A stretch of DNA of 64,000 nucleotides from Prochlorococcus sp. AG-424-P23 (GCA_003210135.1 QCNK01000001.1:1-64000), one strand, 5' to 3'; counted from the stretch's first letter, positions 31,971 to 43,519 are shown. A program made the numbers and translations. The notes: generated from the sequence alone by a model not told the origin.

Positions 31971-32219
31971 TTATTTTGTTCTTAAATCTAGTTGAGATTT
32001 AGCTTCATATCTTTGTGTTACAACAGGTGCTTTAGATTCAGATGATTGGAAATAACTATCTGGACGAGGAGTTCCGAAAGCATCATAGGCTAAACCTGTA
32101 TATACAAATAAGAAGCCTGCTATAAAGATAGCTGGTAATGTTACTGCATGAATAATCCAGTATCTAATACTGGTGATTATTTCAAAGAATGGGCGTTCAC
32201 CCGTTGAACCTGCGGCCAT
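31971..32219 (-). CDS. psbE: Cytochrome b559 alpha subunit
   Basis: The 82-residue product starts [21 protein letters not shown] use the ATG at 32219 rather than the one two codons upstream, following the family N-terminus. The helix [20 protein letters not shown] contains the heme histidine (His24), followed by the lumenal domain [16 protein letters not shown]. It heads psbEFLJ and is separated from ycf48 by 136 bases. Confidence 0.97.
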
Positions 32220-32355
32220 AATCACAAATGTTTACCCTATGATCTTACAGTGTAAAATCATAAGTTCGCGAAGAAATTAACAGGTTGGTTACAGACAGTT
32301 GCTAAATCTTTCAAAAATTAATTTTTTTTTTACTTTTAACTCATGTCTTTCGAAG

Positions 32356-33372
32356 TTAGCTATTCCATTTAAGGATATAACCACGCTCGCCAAGTACAAA
32401 TCCTTTTTGATTATCAATAGCCTCCTTATCAAGAAAAACTATTTTAATGTAGTTTGTTGGCAATTCAGAAGCTATAGGATCTTTATTCCAAGTTTTACCC
32501 TGATCTTTACTTACTATTAGAGTTCCATTACCCCCGCCAGCCCATATATCACCATTTGGATCCCATCCCATGTCTAGATAATTGTATCCATTAAGAATTG
32601 GTATGATAGGCTTTGACCAATTTTCTAGGTCATTAGTATCTTCATTAAATCTAATTTCTGCTCCTCTAGAAAGCATCCATAAACTTCCTTCTGGATTGAA
32701 ACCAATACTTTGAACTCTTTTGCTACTGGCTCTTTGATGAGCTATCCATGCATCACTATCCTTTTCTAAAGTAGAAAAGAAATTACCTAGACTACTAACA
32801 CTGACATAATCTCCTTCATTAGTTCTTCTTAAATCTCTTACACCTCCAGAACCAGATGCATCTACAACTTTTGCATTCCATGATTCACCACTATCTGATG
32901 TTTCATAAATAGCACCTGCAGTAGTGGCCAATTCTGCAACACCAGCATCGACAGTTGTTATTAGAAATGGTTGGCCTGGTAATTTGTTCCCTAGAGATAA
33001 ACGTGTCCAATTCTTTCCTGCATCAAGTGTATGCATAACTAATGAAGGCTGACCTATTAACCATCCCTCTTCACCTTTAAAATCAATATCTAGGAGACGA
33101 AAGTTCTCTTCACTTGGTAAATCTAAATTTCTTTTTTCCCAAGTTTCTCCTCCATCATTAGATTCCATAATAAGTCTATTAGAACCTACTAAAAATCCAT
33201 TTTTATCATCTATAAAATCAACATCTAAAGCATTAGCCTGGTCCTCAAACTGGATTGTTTTCCAAGGGCTGCTATCACTCATCTTTACTCCTGTAGATGA
33301 ACAACTGCTCAATACAAAACAAATAAGAACTGATAAAAGAAGATTGGGAATACTAGTAATAATTTTTTTCAT
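32356..33372 (-). CDS. ycf48: Photosystem II assembly factor Ycf48 (HCF136)
   Basis: The 338-residue product has a lipoprotein signal (hydrophobic stretch 8-22 with lipobox LSSC) and then repeated blades of a beta-propeller. Each blade has sialidase/BNR-like signatures such as [32 protein letters not shown] and [10 protein letters not shown]. Ycf48 binds precursor D1 during early PSII assembly in the thylakoid lumen. It lies between rubA and psbEFLJ, the classic cyanobacterial gene order. Confidence 0.96.
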   Translation of the reverse strand: MKKIITSIPNLLLSVLICFVLSSCSSTGVKMSDSSPWKTIQFEDQANALDVDFIDDKNGFLVGSNRLIMESNDGGETWEKRNLDLPSEENFRLLDIDFKGEEGWLIGQPSLVMHTLDAGKNWTRLSLGNKLPGQPFLITTVDAGVAELATTAGAIYETSDSGESWNAKVVDASGSGGVRDLRRTNEGDYVSVSSLGNFFSTLEKDSDAWIAHQRASSKRVQSIGFNPEGSLWMLSRGAEIRFNEDTNDLENWSKPIIPILNGYNYLDMGWDPNGDIWAGGGNGTLIVSKDQGKTWNKDPIASELPTNYIKIVFLDKEAIDNQKGFVLGERGYILKWNS

Positions 33373-33381
33373 TTGTATATA

Positions 33382-33810
33382 TTAATGCAAAGAGTATAAA
33401 GAAAGGAACATAGCAGCAGCAAAAGCCAAACCTCCAAAAATCAATATGTTTTTTTGTCCAGGAGGTAAACTATTAAAACCAAACCCATAAACTAAATTTT
33501 CTTCAAAACCACTTGGTTTAGATTTAGGACCGATATCCTTATAAAAATTTTTTCCTGCTCGACAAACAGGGCAAGCAAAGGTATTCCCATCCAATTCTGA
33601 AAAAGGCGTATTTTTAGATATGTTTAATTTTTTATTTCCTTCAGACGGATCATAAATGTATCCACAACTTCTACATTCGAATCTATTTTGTTCTAAATTA
33701 AGAATAGATTGTTCAACATTAACTCCTGTGGAGTTTTCAGAAAGGTTTTCTTTCTCAAAGTCTTCAACTATTTTGTTTTCCTCAGAGGCTGGTTGAATGT
33801 TTTCACTCAC
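33382..33810 (-). CDS. rubA: Membrane-anchored rubredoxin RubA
   Basis: The 142-residue product has an acidic N-terminal extension (1-42), a rubredoxin domain with Cys46, Cys49, Cys80 and Cys83 (FECRSCGYIYDP and FACPVCRAGKNF), and a C-terminal helix (about 121-140). RubA is required in cyanobacteria for photosystem assembly. It is the first gene of rubA-ycf48-psbEFLJ and divergent from ndhC across 77 bases. Confidence 0.95.
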   Translation of the reverse strand: MSENIQPASEENKIVEDFEKENLSENSTGVNVEQSILNLEQNRFECRSCGYIYDPSEGNKKLNISKNTPFSELDGNTFACPVCRAGKNFYKDIGPKSKPSGFEENLVYGFGFNSLPPGQKNILIFGGLAFAAAMFLSLYSLH

Positions 33811-33887
33811 GGTTTATTATTGTTCTTTAAGAACTTTAAAAGATTTTGCTTAATTAAGCGACTTTTATTCAAAATTAATTTTTTAAG

Positions 33888-34250
33888 ATGTTTTTATTAA
33901 CTGGCTATGAATATTTTTTAGGTTTCCTTCTGATTGCCGCAGCAGTACCAATATTAGCTCTAGTTACTAATCTGATCGTTGCCCCTAAAGGCAGAACAGG
34001 GGAAAGAAAACTTACATATGAATCTGGAATGGAGCCTATTGGAGGAGCATGGATTCAATTTAATATTCGTTATTACATGTTTGCCTTGGTTTTCGTTATA
34101 TTTGATGTAGAAACAGTATTCCTTTATCCTTGGGCTGTTGCCTTCAATAGGTTGGGCTTATTAGCTTTTATTGAGGCTTTAATTTTCATCGCAATACTTG
34201 TGATTGCCCTAGCATACGCATGGAGAAAAGGTGCTTTAGAATGGAGTTAA
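33888..34250 (+). CDS. ndhC: NAD(P)H-quinone oxidoreductase subunit 3
   Basis: The 120-residue product has three transmembrane helices and the NdhC/NuoA loop [20 protein letters not shown] near residues 42-62, followed by [14 protein letters not shown]. It is a membrane subunit of NDH-1, which runs cyclic electron flow and respiration. It heads ndhC-ndhK-ndhJ, with four bases before ndhK. Confidence 0.97.
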   Translation: MFLLTGYEYFLGFLLIAAAVPILALVTNLIVAPKGRTGERKLTYESGMEPIGGAWIQFNIRYYMFALVFVIFDVETVFLYPWAVAFNRLGLLAFIEALIFIAILVIALAYAWRKGALEWS

Positions 34251-34254
34251 AAAG

Positions 34255-34980
34255 TTGAATCCACAATTATCCCCAAAAGCAATAAGAGAAATCCGAGAAG
34301 GAAGTTGCAATCCTCTTGGTGCGCCCCAAGTTACTACAGATTTAAGCGAAAATATTATATTGACAAGTTTAGACGATCTTCATAATTGGGCTAGACTAAG
34401 CAGTCTATGGCCTCTCTTGTATGGAACAGCTTGTTGTTTTATAGAATTTGCTGCTTTAATAGGATCCAGATTTGATTTTGATAGATTTGGATTAGTACCT
34501 AGAAGCTCGCCAAGGCAAGCTGATTTGCTGATAGTTGCAGGAACAGTAACTATGAAGATGGCGCCAGCCCTAGTGAGACTTTATGAACAAATGCCTGAAC
34601 CAAAATATGTGATTGCCATGGGAGCTTGCACAATCACAGGAGGAATGTTCAGCGCTGATTCTACAACTGCTGTAAGAGGGGTTGATAAATTAATACCAGT
34701 TGATTTATACCTTCCAGGATGCCCACCAAGACCAGAAGCAATTTTTGATGCAGTAATAAAATTAAGAAAAAAAGTTGGTAATGAATCAATTTTAGAGCGC
34801 ACAAGAACAGAGCAAACTCATAGATACATAACATCAGATCACGAAATGAATCTTGTTTTCTCAGAAAATACAGGTAAATATCTAAACAAAACTTCTGCTA
34901 AAGTGTTCTCTTCCTCCCAAAAAGAAAAAATAGCAGACTTATCTGAAAATATTAAAACTGAAATTATTGATACTGAATAG
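34255..34980 (+). CDS. ndhK: NAD(P)H-quinone oxidoreductase subunit K
   Basis: The 241-residue product is the NuoB homologue carrying the [4Fe-4S] N2 cluster: GTACCFIEF near residue 58-66 gives two adjacent cysteines, [10 protein letters not shown] and [10 protein letters not shown] supply the others. Translation starts at TTG (34255), four bases after ndhC. The C-terminal 45 residues are a polar tail beyond the conserved domain, common in this genus. Confidence 0.97.
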   Translation: MNPQLSPKAIREIREGSCNPLGAPQVTTDLSENIILTSLDDLHNWARLSSLWPLLYGTACCFIEFAALIGSRFDFDRFGLVPRSSPRQADLLIVAGTVTMKMAPALVRLYEQMPEPKYVIAMGACTITGGMFSADSTTAVRGVDKLIPVDLYLPGCPPRPEAIFDAVIKLRKKVGNESILERTRTEQTHRYITSDHEMNLVFSENTGKYLNKTSAKVFSSSQKEKIADLSENIKTEIIDTE

Positions 34981-34985
34981 GATTA

Positions 34986-35516
34986 ATGGAAAAAGACAAT
35001 ATACCTCAATCTTCTGATTTATCCATAGAGCCAAGTGGATTTATTAGTCAAAATTTATCAAAGGATGGTATTCCAAATCAATCCTTAGCTAATGATCACC
35101 TAGATATAGAAAACATCTCTGTGGAACCTAGCAAGTTATGCGAAGCAGTATCGGCTTTAAGAAATTACGGTTTCAACTATCTCCAATGTCAAGGTGGGTA
35201 TGATGAGGGGCCAGGCAAAAATCTCGTTAGTTTCTATCATTTTATAACTGTTGATGACTTACAAAAAATTGAAAAGATTAAAGAAGTTAGACTAAAAGTC
35301 TTCTTAAAAAGAGATTCAGATTTATCGATCCCCAGTTTATATAAGATTTTTAAAGGTAGTGATTGGCAAGAAAGAGAAACATATGACATGTTTGGAATAA
35401 ATTTTGTTAATCATCCCAATCCCAAAAGACTATTAATGCCTGAAGATTGGAGAGGCTGGCCATTGCGAAAAGACTATATTCAGCCAGATTTTTACGAACT
35501 TCAAGATGCTTATTAG
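34986..35516 (+). CDS. ndhJ: NAD(P)H-quinone oxidoreductase subunit J
   Basis: The 176-residue product is the NuoC homologue, ending with the characteristic [19 protein letters not shown] and [15 protein letters not shown] motifs. The first 45 residues are variable. It completes the ndhCKJ operon. Its stop overlaps the converging YvcK-like gene by four bases. Confidence 0.96.
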   Translation: MEKDNIPQSSDLSIEPSGFISQNLSKDGIPNQSLANDHLDIENISVEPSKLCEAVSALRNYGFNYLQCQGGYDEGPGKNLVSFYHFITVDDLQKIEKIKEVRLKVFLKRDSDLSIPSLYKIFKGSDWQERETYDMFGINFVNHPNPKRLLMPEDWRGWPLRKDYIQPDFYELQDAY

Positions 35517-36898
35517 CTTAATTTCTTTAATTTGCGGTACATAAAAATAACTGCTCTTGCCAATTTTCTAGGATCATGTCTAAGAGTAGGGGTTATTCTC
35601 TTCGAATACAAAGGTGCTTGCAAGACATAGTAACCTTCAGATATTAATTTTGCTTTATTACATTTAACAGGCTCTGCTCCTCTACTGTTGTAGTAGTCTA
35701 CTAGCGGAGACTTTTCAAATTGGACCTGAGATAGAATTGCATTAAATATTCGAGTATTAACTCCAAAATTTGATAGTTGTTTTTCTATTGATTTAATGTG
35801 TTGATAAACATCAAGTCCATCTGTCTCTCCGGGTTGAGTCATTAAATTACTTATATAAATTTTAGGTGCATTACTTTGCAATAAAGCATCTACTATTTCT
35901 GGTACCAACAAGTTTGGCAAAAGAGAAGTATATAAACTACCTGGACCAAGAACAATCAAATCAGCGTCTTTTATAGATTCAAGAGCACTAGGGAGTGCAG
36001 AAGGATTTTCTGGAAGGTATCCAATTTTTGAAATTAATTTTTTGGATTTGCCAATCTTGCTTTCTCCAAAAATTTTTTTACCATCCTCTAATTCAGCCCA
36101 TAACATTACATCAGTATTTGTTGCCGGTAAAACTTGACCTTGTACTGCCAAAACCTTACTAGAAGCTTGAACTGCTTTTTCTAAACTACCTGTGATTGTT
36201 GTTAAAGCTGACAAGAATAAATTTCCAAAACTATGTCCCTCTAGATCACTTCCTCCTGAAAATCTATATTGAAATAGTCTAGTTAAAGTAGGTTCTTCGT
36301 TTGATAAGGCAGCTAAACAATTTCTAATATCTCCTGGAGGTTGCACTCCTAATTGTTTTCTAAGAATCCCACTGCTTCCACCATCATCAGATACATTAAC
36401 AATTGCTGTAATATTACCGCTGTAATTTTTTAAACCTTTCAATAAGGTAGATAAGCCTGTGCCTCCCCCAATTGCTACTATATTGGGACCTCTATTTAAT
36501 TTACTCTTAAATCGTAAGGCATCAACTAAGAAAGTATTTTTTTCTGGAACAAGCGCTTTTTGAATAGAGTTGATACTTCTATTTTGCCCAATTCCAATTA
36601 ATAAAAGTCCCGTGACAAAAATTAATGGGCCTAGTATTGAAACAGGTAAGACACTAGTTAAACCAGTCATAATTCCAAAAAATATTTCAATAATCCAATA
36701 CAGTGGCCTTAAATTCGTCCAAATTACAAGGCCTAATAATGTAGTTAAAAATCCTATTGCAGACGTAATCAACCATCTTTTTATGACTAGTCCAGGCAAA
36801 AGCCAACTCAAAATTCTTAAAATTTTACTCAAAAGGTTAAAATTAGTCTTTTTAAAATTTTTATAGTATCTTCTTATTCTTTTTTTACGATTATTCAT
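35513..36898 (-). CDS. YvcK/CofD-like protein (gluconeogenesis factor family)
   Basis: The 461-residue product has a basic N-terminus, two or three membrane segments (about 25-75 and 78-105), then the YvcK domain from about 135. Conserved elements are [48 protein letters not shown] and [19 protein letters not shown]. YvcK proteins bind UDP-sugars and affect cell shape and carbon metabolism in Firmicutes; the membrane-anchored long form occurs in cyanobacteria and others. Function here is inferred from family only. Confidence 0.88.
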   Translation of the reverse strand: MNNRKKRIRRYYKNFKKTNFNLLSKILRILSWLLPGLVIKRWLITSAIGFLTTLLGLVIWTNLRPLYWIIEIFFGIMTGLTSVLPVSILGPLIFVTGLLLIGIGQNRSINSIQKALVPEKNTFLVDALRFKSKLNRGPNIVAIGGGTGLSTLLKGLKNYSGNITAIVNVSDDGGSSGILRKQLGVQPPGDIRNCLAALSNEEPTLTRLFQYRFSGGSDLEGHSFGNLFLSALTTITGSLEKAVQASSKVLAVQGQVLPATNTDVMLWAELEDGKKIFGESKIGKSKKLISKIGYLPENPSALPSALESIKDADLIVLGPGSLYTSLLPNLLVPEIVDALLQSNAPKIYISNLMTQPGETDGLDVYQHIKSIEKQLSNFGVNTRIFNAILSQVQFEKSPLVDYYNSRGAEPVKCNKAKLISEGYYVLQAPLYSKRITPTLRHDPRKLARAVIFMYRKLKKLS

Positions 36899-37032
36899 TA
36901 AATAGCCCCTTAAATTATTTTTCTTAAATTGAATATTTTCATAAATTCATTATAAATGAAATTCACACATCCTTTTTTTATTTCAAAAAATAGGCAAAAT
37001 GTAATAGAAGATGACTTCTCTTTATATAAGTT

Positions 37033-37818
37033 TTGAAAAAATCACAGTATGCTGTTGAAACTAAAAACCTCTCGATAAGCTGGGGGGAAGTTAATGTACT
37101 TAATCAAATAAATTTTGAACTTTACAGTGGAGAGAAATTAGCGATTGTTGGCCCATCAGGTTCAGGGAAATCAACTATTTTAAAAATATTAGCGGGTCTA
37201 ATTTTACCTACCAAAGGAGAATTTAGGATATTCGGTGAAAAACAAACATATTTAAGACTTGATCAAAATAATCCTCCTGATGTAAGGCTGGTTTTTCAGA
37301 ATCCAGCATTATTAGGATCTTTAACTATTGAAGAAAATGTTGGTTTTCTCCTTAAAAGAAATAAAAATCTATCTAAAAAATTAATTCATGAAATAGTTAA
37401 TGAATGTTTAGCTGAGGTAGGTTTATTTAATGTTAATAATAAACTTCCAAATGAATTAAGTGGAGGAATGCAAAAAAGAGTAAGTTTTGCTAGAGCCTTA
37501 ATTAGAGATCAAACTCTTAATGCAAACACTAAACCTTTATTACTTTTTGACGAGCCTACTGCAGGTCTTGATCCAATTGCCTCATCAAGAATTGAAGATT
37601 TAATAAATAAAACAAATGAAAAAGCCAATGGCTCATCTATTGTAGTTAGCCATGTTCTTAGTACTATAGAGAGGACTTCAGATAAAGTTTTAATGCTTTA
37701 CGGAGGCAAATTTAGATGGTCAGGTTCTATTGATGAATTCAAAAAAAGTAATGATCCTTTTGTATTTCAATTTAGAAATGGGAAACTTGATGGCCCAATG
37801 CAACCCAAAGACATTTAA
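37033..37818 (+). CDS. ABC transporter ATP-binding protein, MlaF/TGD3-like
   Basis: The 261-residue product has Walker A GPSGSGKST at 40-48, signature NELSGGMQKR near 140, Walker B LLLFDEPTAGLDP and the switch VVSHV. The match to the lipid-transport class, rather than a generic importer, rests on its five-base spacing from an MCE-domain gene. Translation starts at TTG. The expected MlaE-like permease is not in the window. Confidence 0.88.
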   Translation: MKKSQYAVETKNLSISWGEVNVLNQINFELYSGEKLAIVGPSGSGKSTILKILAGLILPTKGEFRIFGEKQTYLRLDQNNPPDVRLVFQNPALLGSLTIEENVGFLLKRNKNLSKKLIHEIVNECLAEVGLFNVNNKLPNELSGGMQKRVSFARALIRDQTLNANTKPLLLFDEPTAGLDPIASSRIEDLINKTNEKANGSSIVVSHVLSTIERTSDKVLMLYGGKFRWSGSIDEFKKSNDPFVFQFRNGKLDGPMQPKDI

Positions 37819-37823
37819 AAATT

Positions 37824-38669
37824 ATGCGTAGAAGCTTACGAGATTCAATAGTTGGATTCTCCTTATTAGGAGGAATTTTAATATTCACATTTTTTTCTTT
37901 TTGGCTGAGAGGGGTAAAATTATCCTCAAAAAATTGGCATCTCTTTGCTGAATTCAATAACGCAAGCGGCTTATCAAAAAAATCTCCAGTTACTTATAGA
38001 GGAATTTTAGTAGGGTCAATTGAAGATATCTTGTTTACAAATGATTCAATTAAAGCAAAGATAGTTTTAAATAATCCTGAAATTATTCTTCCAAGGCCAG
38101 CATTTGCAAGGGTAGTCACAAATTCTTTTCTTGGAGGAGATGTGCAAGTCGCTTTAGAAGCTAGCGAAAAAACAATTCCTAAAAATATTGAAAAACCTAC
38201 ATCTGAAAAATGCGATACCAAATTAATTATTTGTCAGGGAGACACTATCACAGGGAAACAATTATCAAGTCTCTCAAATATAACTAGTAGAATAAGTCAA
38301 ATCTTAAAAGAAACAAATCAAGAAAATTTAATTGAGAATATCGTTAATTCAATTGACCAGTTTGATAGAACACAAGAAAACCTTGATGAATTAATTTATT
38401 TATCTAGAAAAGAGATAGTAAGAATTGAACCCCTAATAACAGAAATCACAGCTGCGGCTAACCATTTGAACAATATTTTATCTACTATCGATGACAAAGA
38501 AACTCTAAATGACATTAAATTGACAATAAAAGCTGCAAAATCGATATCTAGCAAAGTAGATGATATGAGTGATGACTTTGAAAAATTAACGGAAGATAAA
38601 GAGTTAACTAAATCTATACGAGATTTAACTATTGGACTTTCAAAATTCCTTAACGAAATTTATCCATAA
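37824..38669 (+). CDS. MCE (MlaD/TGD2-like) substrate-binding protein
   Basis: The 281-residue product has an N-terminal transmembrane helix (about 12-32) and one MCE domain (about 38-115: LFAEFNNASGLSKKSPVTYRG, VGSIEDI, ARVVTNSFLGGDVQVAL). A long predicted helical/coiled C-terminal region with many Asn, Asp and Ile residues follows. MCE proteins form rings or tubes that pass lipids between membranes. Paired with the ATPase just upstream, it probably moves lipids at the envelope or thylakoid; the direction is unknown. Confidence 0.87.
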   Translation: MRRSLRDSIVGFSLLGGILIFTFFSFWLRGVKLSSKNWHLFAEFNNASGLSKKSPVTYRGILVGSIEDILFTNDSIKAKIVLNNPEIILPRPAFARVVTNSFLGGDVQVALEASEKTIPKNIEKPTSEKCDTKLIICQGDTITGKQLSSLSNITSRISQILKETNQENLIENIVNSIDQFDRTQENLDELIYLSRKEIVRIEPLITEITAAANHLNNILSTIDDKETLNDIKLTIKAAKSISSKVDDMSDDFEKLTEDKELTKSIRDLTIGLSKFLNEIYP

Positions 38670-38675
38670 ATATTT

Positions 38676-40859
38676 TTAGAGTTCATTTATAGCATTTAAA
38701 GCCATAGCTGCTATTGCTTTATCTGTAGCTTTGGGTAGTTGGACATATTTACCTTGAGCTACCTCTGCTAATTCTTTACCAAATCCACTTGCAATAAACT
38801 TTCTTTCTGTATCAATTATTAAGAGTTTTATGCCGAGCATTGGATACTTTGAAGCTATATCAAGAACTTCTTGCTTTAAGTTAACATTATCATTTGCTTT
38901 ATCATTTTCCTCTACCTCACTTTGTCCTAGGGATAATCCTAATGGTACATTTCCTCTTCCATCAGTAATCCCTACAACAATAACTTGACCTATATCTCCT
39001 GTTGAAAGTGCATTTTTTGCCACTTTCGCTGATTGTGTTAATCCGTGTGCCAGAGGCGATCCACCACCACAAGGCATTGTTTCAAGCCTTCTTTTTGCTG
39101 CAGTTATAGATCTTGTTGGAGGCAGAAGAACTTCTGCCTGATTACCTCTAAATGGGATGAGAGCTACTTCATCTCTATTCTCATATGCCTCTGTTAGGAG
39201 TCTTATTACTGCACCTTTAGCACTTTGCATTCTATTAAGAGCCATAGAGCCACTCGCATCGACCAAAAAGATAACTAAGGCACCTGCCTTTTTTTGGAGA
39301 AGCTTCGCCCTAAAATCATTTTCTTCAATGACTATTGATTTATTAGGGTTCCTTAATCTTCTTGATTTTTGATAAGGAGCAGCAGCTCTAAGAGTTGCAT
39401 CTACCGCAATTCTTTTTACTTTACCCCTTGGAATAATTGGTTTTACATATCTTCCTCTACTATCACTAAATATGACTGATCTACTTCCACTATTTCCGGC
39501 TTTTGCTTTAGCTGATGAAAAAAGTAATAAATCCGGATCAACCATACATGCCTCAGGATCTAATATAAATTCTTCAGGTATTTCGGGAGTAGATTCTTCT
39601 TCTCCATCAGAATTATCTTCTTCTTGTTCTTGGTCTTGCTCATTATCATTTTCATTAGTCTCAGGTTCAGACTCTTCATTATTTGATTGAGGGGGAGGTG
39701 GGGGACTTTGATCCTCTGGAGGGGGTGGTTGAATATCATCATCTTCAGGAGGTATTTGCATTGCTCGTGGAAGGATAACCAACCTTACTGCGACCTTAAG
39801 GTCTTCAGAATTTACATTCTCATCTCCTCGAAGAGCTGCATTAGCCTTTGCTACTTTGACTGCAAATAATTCTGACCTATGACCCTCTACTCCTCCTCTA
39901 AGAGCTTCATTCACTAAATAAGTTATTTGCTCTTTTGTTATCTTGACATCCTTTAACCATTGCCTTGCCAAAATTAATTGAGTGGATAAATTGTCAGATT
40001 CCTCCGACCATTTTTCTGAAAATTTAATGTTATTTTCTGCGTGTGATAAAACAGATTTTGTAATTTGAACTCTTTGAGAATTATCAATAGATTGATCCGC
40101 GGAAAGTACAATCGCAAAACGATCTAAAACATGATCTCTTAAAGCACCTTCTTCAGGATTATAAGTTGCTATTAAAAGTGACTTACAAGGATGAGAAAGG
40201 CTTAAACCATCTCTTTCAATATTATTTTTCTCTCTTCCGGTAGCTTCAAGAATTAAATTTACGATACCATCATCCAACAAATTTATATCGTCTACATAAA
40301 GAACACCTCTATGGGCCTCTGCCAAAATTCCAGGCTGAAAAACTTGTTCCCCCGTACTTAATGAGGCAGCGACGTCAATTGATCCAACAAGTCTGTCTTC
40401 AGTTATTCCTATAGGAACTTGAATAAATGGTGCCTCTCTTACTTTTTTTGGAATTTCTTCAATTTGATCCAAATAATCACTTCCAATTGCCTGTTCTAAC
40501 AATTTATTTGTACTAATATCCCATTCCTCAGGTTTACCTGGATCTAGGTTCCTACCAATAGGTCTTAGTGAAGTATTACTATTTCCCTTATTTAGATTTT
40601 CCAATATTGATTCATTATCCAATACCTCTATAGGAGGGAGTAAAGTATGCAAACCCCTTGCTAATACTGACTTACCAGTACCTCTTCCTCCAGCGATAAT
40701 CACTCCTCCTAGACTGGGATCAACTGCTGCTAAAAGTAAAGATAATTTTAATAAGCTATGGCCTGTAATTGCCGCCAAAGGGAAAGCTCTAAAAGAATCC
40801 TTTGACTTCATTAAATCTTTTATCTCTCCTTTTTCTTTTAACTCGGGGTTCAAAATCAC
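38676..40859 (-). CDS. chlD: Magnesium chelatase subunit D
   Basis: The 727-residue product has an AAA+ domain with Walker A GGRGTGKS at 57-64 and [13 protein letters not shown] proline- and acid-rich linker of about 60 residues follows near 370-430 (runs of P, then E/D/N). The C-terminal integrin I domain has the MIDAS motif DASGSM near 532-537. With ChlI and ChlH it inserts Mg into protoporphyrin IX, the first committed step to chlorophyll. Divergent from folK. Confidence 0.97.
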   Translation of the reverse strand: MILNPELKEKGEIKDLMKSKDSFRAFPLAAITGHSLLKLSLLLAAVDPSLGGVIIAGGRGTGKSVLARGLHTLLPPIEVLDNESILENLNKGNSNTSLRPIGRNLDPGKPEEWDISTNKLLEQAIGSDYLDQIEEIPKKVREAPFIQVPIGITEDRLVGSIDVAASLSTGEQVFQPGILAEAHRGVLYVDDINLLDDGIVNLILEATGREKNNIERDGLSLSHPCKSLLIATYNPEEGALRDHVLDRFAIVLSADQSIDNSQRVQITKSVLSHAENNIKFSEKWSEESDNLSTQLILARQWLKDVKITKEQITYLVNEALRGGVEGHRSELFAVKVAKANAALRGDENVNSEDLKVAVRLVILPRAMQIPPEDDDIQPPPPEDQSPPPPPQSNNEESEPETNENDNEQDQEQEEDNSDGEEESTPEIPEEFILDPEACMVDPDLLLFSSAKAKAGNSGSRSVIFSDSRGRYVKPIIPRGKVKRIAVDATLRAAAPYQKSRRLRNPNKSIVIEENDFRAKLLQKKAGALVIFLVDASGSMALNRMQSAKGAVIRLLTEAYENRDEVALIPFRGNQAEVLLPPTRSITAAKRRLETMPCGGGSPLAHGLTQSAKVAKNALSTGDIGQVIVVGITDGRGNVPLGLSLGQSEVEENDKANDNVNLKQEVLDIASKYPMLGIKLLIIDTERKFIASGFGKELAEVAQGKYVQLPKATDKAIAAMALNAINEL

Positions 40860-40907
40860 TTTAAAAATGCCTGATATAGAATTTATCCAATAACTTTGTT
40901 TTTTGTA

Positions 40908-41474
40908 GTGGAATTATCAAATCTTAATATCAAAAATGGACTATGTATATCCCTCGGAGCAAATATTGATAGTAAATTCGGCAGCCCTCTAGAGTCACTA
41001 TTAATTTGCAAACCAAAAATAGAGGAAATAATAATTGAGTGGGGAGATAGTTCCAACGAAAAAAAAGAAGAGAAAAGCGAATTTCATGCAAACTTTTTTT
41101 GGTCTTCAATTTATGAGACATTACCTCATGGTGTTGAAAATGAGCAGCCAAATTATTTAAATACTCTATTACTTATTAAAAGTAATTATTTCCCTAAACC
41201 TTCAAATAAAAAGGCGAAGTTACTTTTAAAAGAGCTAAAAAAGTTAGAGAAATTTTTCGGACGAGAAAATACGCCAAAGGGTAAGAAATGGTTATCAAGA
41301 TGTCTCGATTTAGATATTCTTTGGTGGGAAGATTTTCATACGATTGACGAGGAATTAACATTACCTCACCCTAGATTCATGAATCGGAATTTCGTTATTA
41401 CACCACTATCTGAAATCTTAAGTAGAAGCCAAAAAATCACAAAGTTTGATGATCCAAAATGGTCTATTAATTGA
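40908..41474 (+). CDS. folK: 2-amino-4-hydroxy-6-hydroxymethyldihydropteridine pyrophosphokinase
   Basis: The product (188 residues from GTG at 40908; TTG at 40896 would add four) has HPPK features: [20 protein letters not shown] near the N-terminus, [13 protein letters not shown], the catalytic [15 protein letters not shown] and [11 protein letters not shown], and [19 protein letters not shown]. It transfers pyrophosphate to the pterin in folate synthesis. Neither start has a clear ribosome binding site. Confidence 0.88.
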   Translation: MELSNLNIKNGLCISLGANIDSKFGSPLESLLICKPKIEEIIIEWGDSSNEKKEEKSEFHANFFWSSIYETLPHGVENEQPNYLNTLLLIKSNYFPKPSNKKAKLLLKELKKLEKFFGRENTPKGKKWLSRCLDLDILWWEDFHTIDEELTLPHPRFMNRNFVITPLSEILSRSQKITKFDDPKWSIN

Positions 41475-41522
41475 TTTACAAAACCAAAAAATAACTGTTA
41501 GGCTATTTTTATTTTAAAGTTC

Positions 41523-42086
41523 ATGGGCAACAAAAATCTTCTAAAAAGATCCATTTTTAAAGAAAAAATATCTGAGTTAAAATCAAAAAAATTTAGTTTC
41601 GAAATAAATAGAATTGAACTTCCAAATGGACATGAAGGTGAATATGGATACATTAAGCATCCAGGGGCAGCATTAGCCGTACCTATTACAAAAGACAATA
41701 AAGTTATCATTCTTCGGCAATATAGATTTGCTATTTCAAGGTATTTATTAGAATTTCCAGCAGGCACATTAGAAATAGGTGAAACACCTATTAAGTCAAT
41801 TCAAAGAGAAATACAAGAAGAGACTGGATTCAGTGCAAAAAAATGGGATGAACTAGGCACTCTTGTCCCTGCTCCTGGGTATGCAGATGAAGAAATTTAT
41901 CTTTTTTTAGCTCGTGATTTAAACAAACTAAATTCCGAGGTTCAAGGAGATTTAGATGAAGATATAGAGGTATTAATTTTAGGTCCCGACGAACTAGATA
42001 ATCTTATTTCTAGTGGGGATGAAGTTCTTGACGCAAAAACCGTGACGGCTTGGTTTAGAGCTAAACAATTTTTAGATAAATTATGA
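41523..42086 (+). CDS. Nudix hydrolase (ADP-ribose pyrophosphatase-like)
   Basis: The 187-residue product has the Nudix box GTLEIGETPIKSIQREIQEE leading into TGF near residues 80-102, preceded by a beta-rich N-domain with VIILRQYRF. These features fit ADP-sugar pyrophosphatases (NudF type). Its last four bases overlap the start of the photolyase gene (ATGA), so they are translationally coupled, which may link the hydrolase to damage-related nucleotide sanitation. Confidence 0.85.
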   Translation: MGNKNLLKRSIFKEKISELKSKKFSFEINRIELPNGHEGEYGYIKHPGAALAVPITKDNKVIILRQYRFAISRYLLEFPAGTLEIGETPIKSIQREIQEETGFSAKKWDELGTLVPAPGYADEEIYLFLARDLNKLNSEVQGDLDEDIEVLILGPDELDNLISSGDEVLDAKTVTAWFRAKQFLDKL

Positions 42087-43519
42087 ATAAACCTAGAATA
42101 CTTTTTTGGCATAGAAAGGATTTAAGAATATTTGATAATCAAGCTTTAATCAAAGCATTTTCATTATCAAATGCTATTACTTCAACTTATATATTTGATA
42201 AAAATTACTCACACGATTTCAATGCAAGTTCAAGAGCTTGGTTTCTAGGAAATTCGCTTCAAGAATTAGGAAATAACTGGAAAAAAATGGGTAGTAGATT
42301 AGTTATGGAAGAAGGAGATCCAGTATTAATAATTCCTCAATTAGCAAAGAAAATAGATGCTAAATTTGTTTTTTGGAATAGATCAATTGAACCTTATGAG
42401 ATTAATCGCGATTTAAAACTAAAAACAAATTTAAAAGAACAAAATATTCAAGTTATTGAAACTTGGGATCACTTATTAGTAGAACCTTTAAAAATATATT
42501 CCGGAAATAATAAACCTTACTCAGTTTATGGGCCCTTTTATAAAAACCTTAAATCAAAAATGAATTTGTTAGGTCCATATGACCAAGATAAAGTTGTTTT
42601 CCAGTTTAAAGATATAGATGATGAACTCAAAGAAAATAAGACAATAAATTCATCTGATTCGGTTCTAGAGAAATTTATCAAAAATATCAAATTTCCTGGT
42701 TCGAATATTTGTCCATGTAGACCTGGAGAGAATGCTGCAGAAACATTATTAGAAAACTTCATTAACGAAAAAAAAATATATTCTTATAATTCTGCACGAG
42801 ATTTCCCCTCCCATAATGGGACATCTTTTCTAAGTGCATCTCTCAGATTCGGCACCATTAGCATTAGAAAAATTTGGAACGCCACATTAAATTTAAATTC
42901 AGATTTTGCAAATCAAGGAAATTATCTATCAATTGAAACTTGGCAAAAAGAACTTGTTTGGCGTGAATTCTATCAACATTCCTTATTCCATTTCCCAGAG
43001 CTAGAGAAAGGTCCATATAGAAAAAAATGGGATCACTTTCCATGGCAAAATAATAATGAATGGTTTCAGCATTGGAGCAACGGAGAGACCGGAGTACCTA
43101 TAGTTGATGCTGCAATGCGTCAACTAAATAGTACTGGCTGGATGCATAACAGATGTAGGATGATAGTCGCTTCATTTCTGGTAAAAGATCTTATATGCAA
43201 TTGGCAAATGGGCGAGAAAAAATTTATGGAGAATTTGGTTGATGGAGACTTAGCTGCAAATAATGGGGGATGGCAGTGGAGCGCCAGTAGCGGTATGGAT
43301 CCAAAACCACTTAGAATTTTTAATCCATATACCCAAGCAAAAAAATTTGATCCTATTTGCGAATATATAAAATATTGGATTCCTGAATTATCTAAAGTAC
43401 CAAATTCAGAATTATTAAATGGGGAAATATCTAATTTAGAAAAAAATAATTATTCAAGCCCTATTGTCAATCACAACATACAACAAAGATTATTTAAATC
43501 ACTTTATGCTGAAATTTGA
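42083..43519 (+). CDS. phrA: Deoxyribodipyrimidine photolyase / cryptochrome family
   Basis: The 478-residue product has an N-terminal antenna domain (ILFWHRKDLRIFDNQAL) and a C-terminal FAD domain. The FAD/DNA signatures are WRELVWREFYQHS-like WQKELVWREFYQHS, GVPIVDAAMRQLNSTGWMHN and NNGGWQWSASSGMDPKPLRI. It uses near-UV/blue light to repair pyrimidine dimers, important in a high-light surface organism. A class I CPD photolyase is most likely; a cryptochrome-like variant cannot be excluded. Its last residues lie in a 45-bp tandem duplication. Confidence 0.93.
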   Translation: MNKPRILFWHRKDLRIFDNQALIKAFSLSNAITSTYIFDKNYSHDFNASSRAWFLGNSLQELGNNWKKMGSRLVMEEGDPVLIIPQLAKKIDAKFVFWNRSIEPYEINRDLKLKTNLKEQNIQVIETWDHLLVEPLKIYSGNNKPYSVYGPFYKNLKSKMNLLGPYDQDKVVFQFKDIDDELKENKTINSSDSVLEKFIKNIKFPGSNICPCRPGENAAETLLENFINEKKIYSYNSARDFPSHNGTSFLSASLRFGTISIRKIWNATLNLNSDFANQGNYLSIETWQKELVWREFYQHSLFHFPELEKGPYRKKWDHFPWQNNNEWFQHWSNGETGVPIVDAAMRQLNSTGWMHNRCRMIVASFLVKDLICNWQMGEKKFMENLVDGDLAANNGGWQWSASSGMDPKPLRIFNPYTQAKKFDPICEYIKYWIPELSKVPNSELLNGEISNLEKNNYSSPIVNHNIQQRLFKSLYAEI

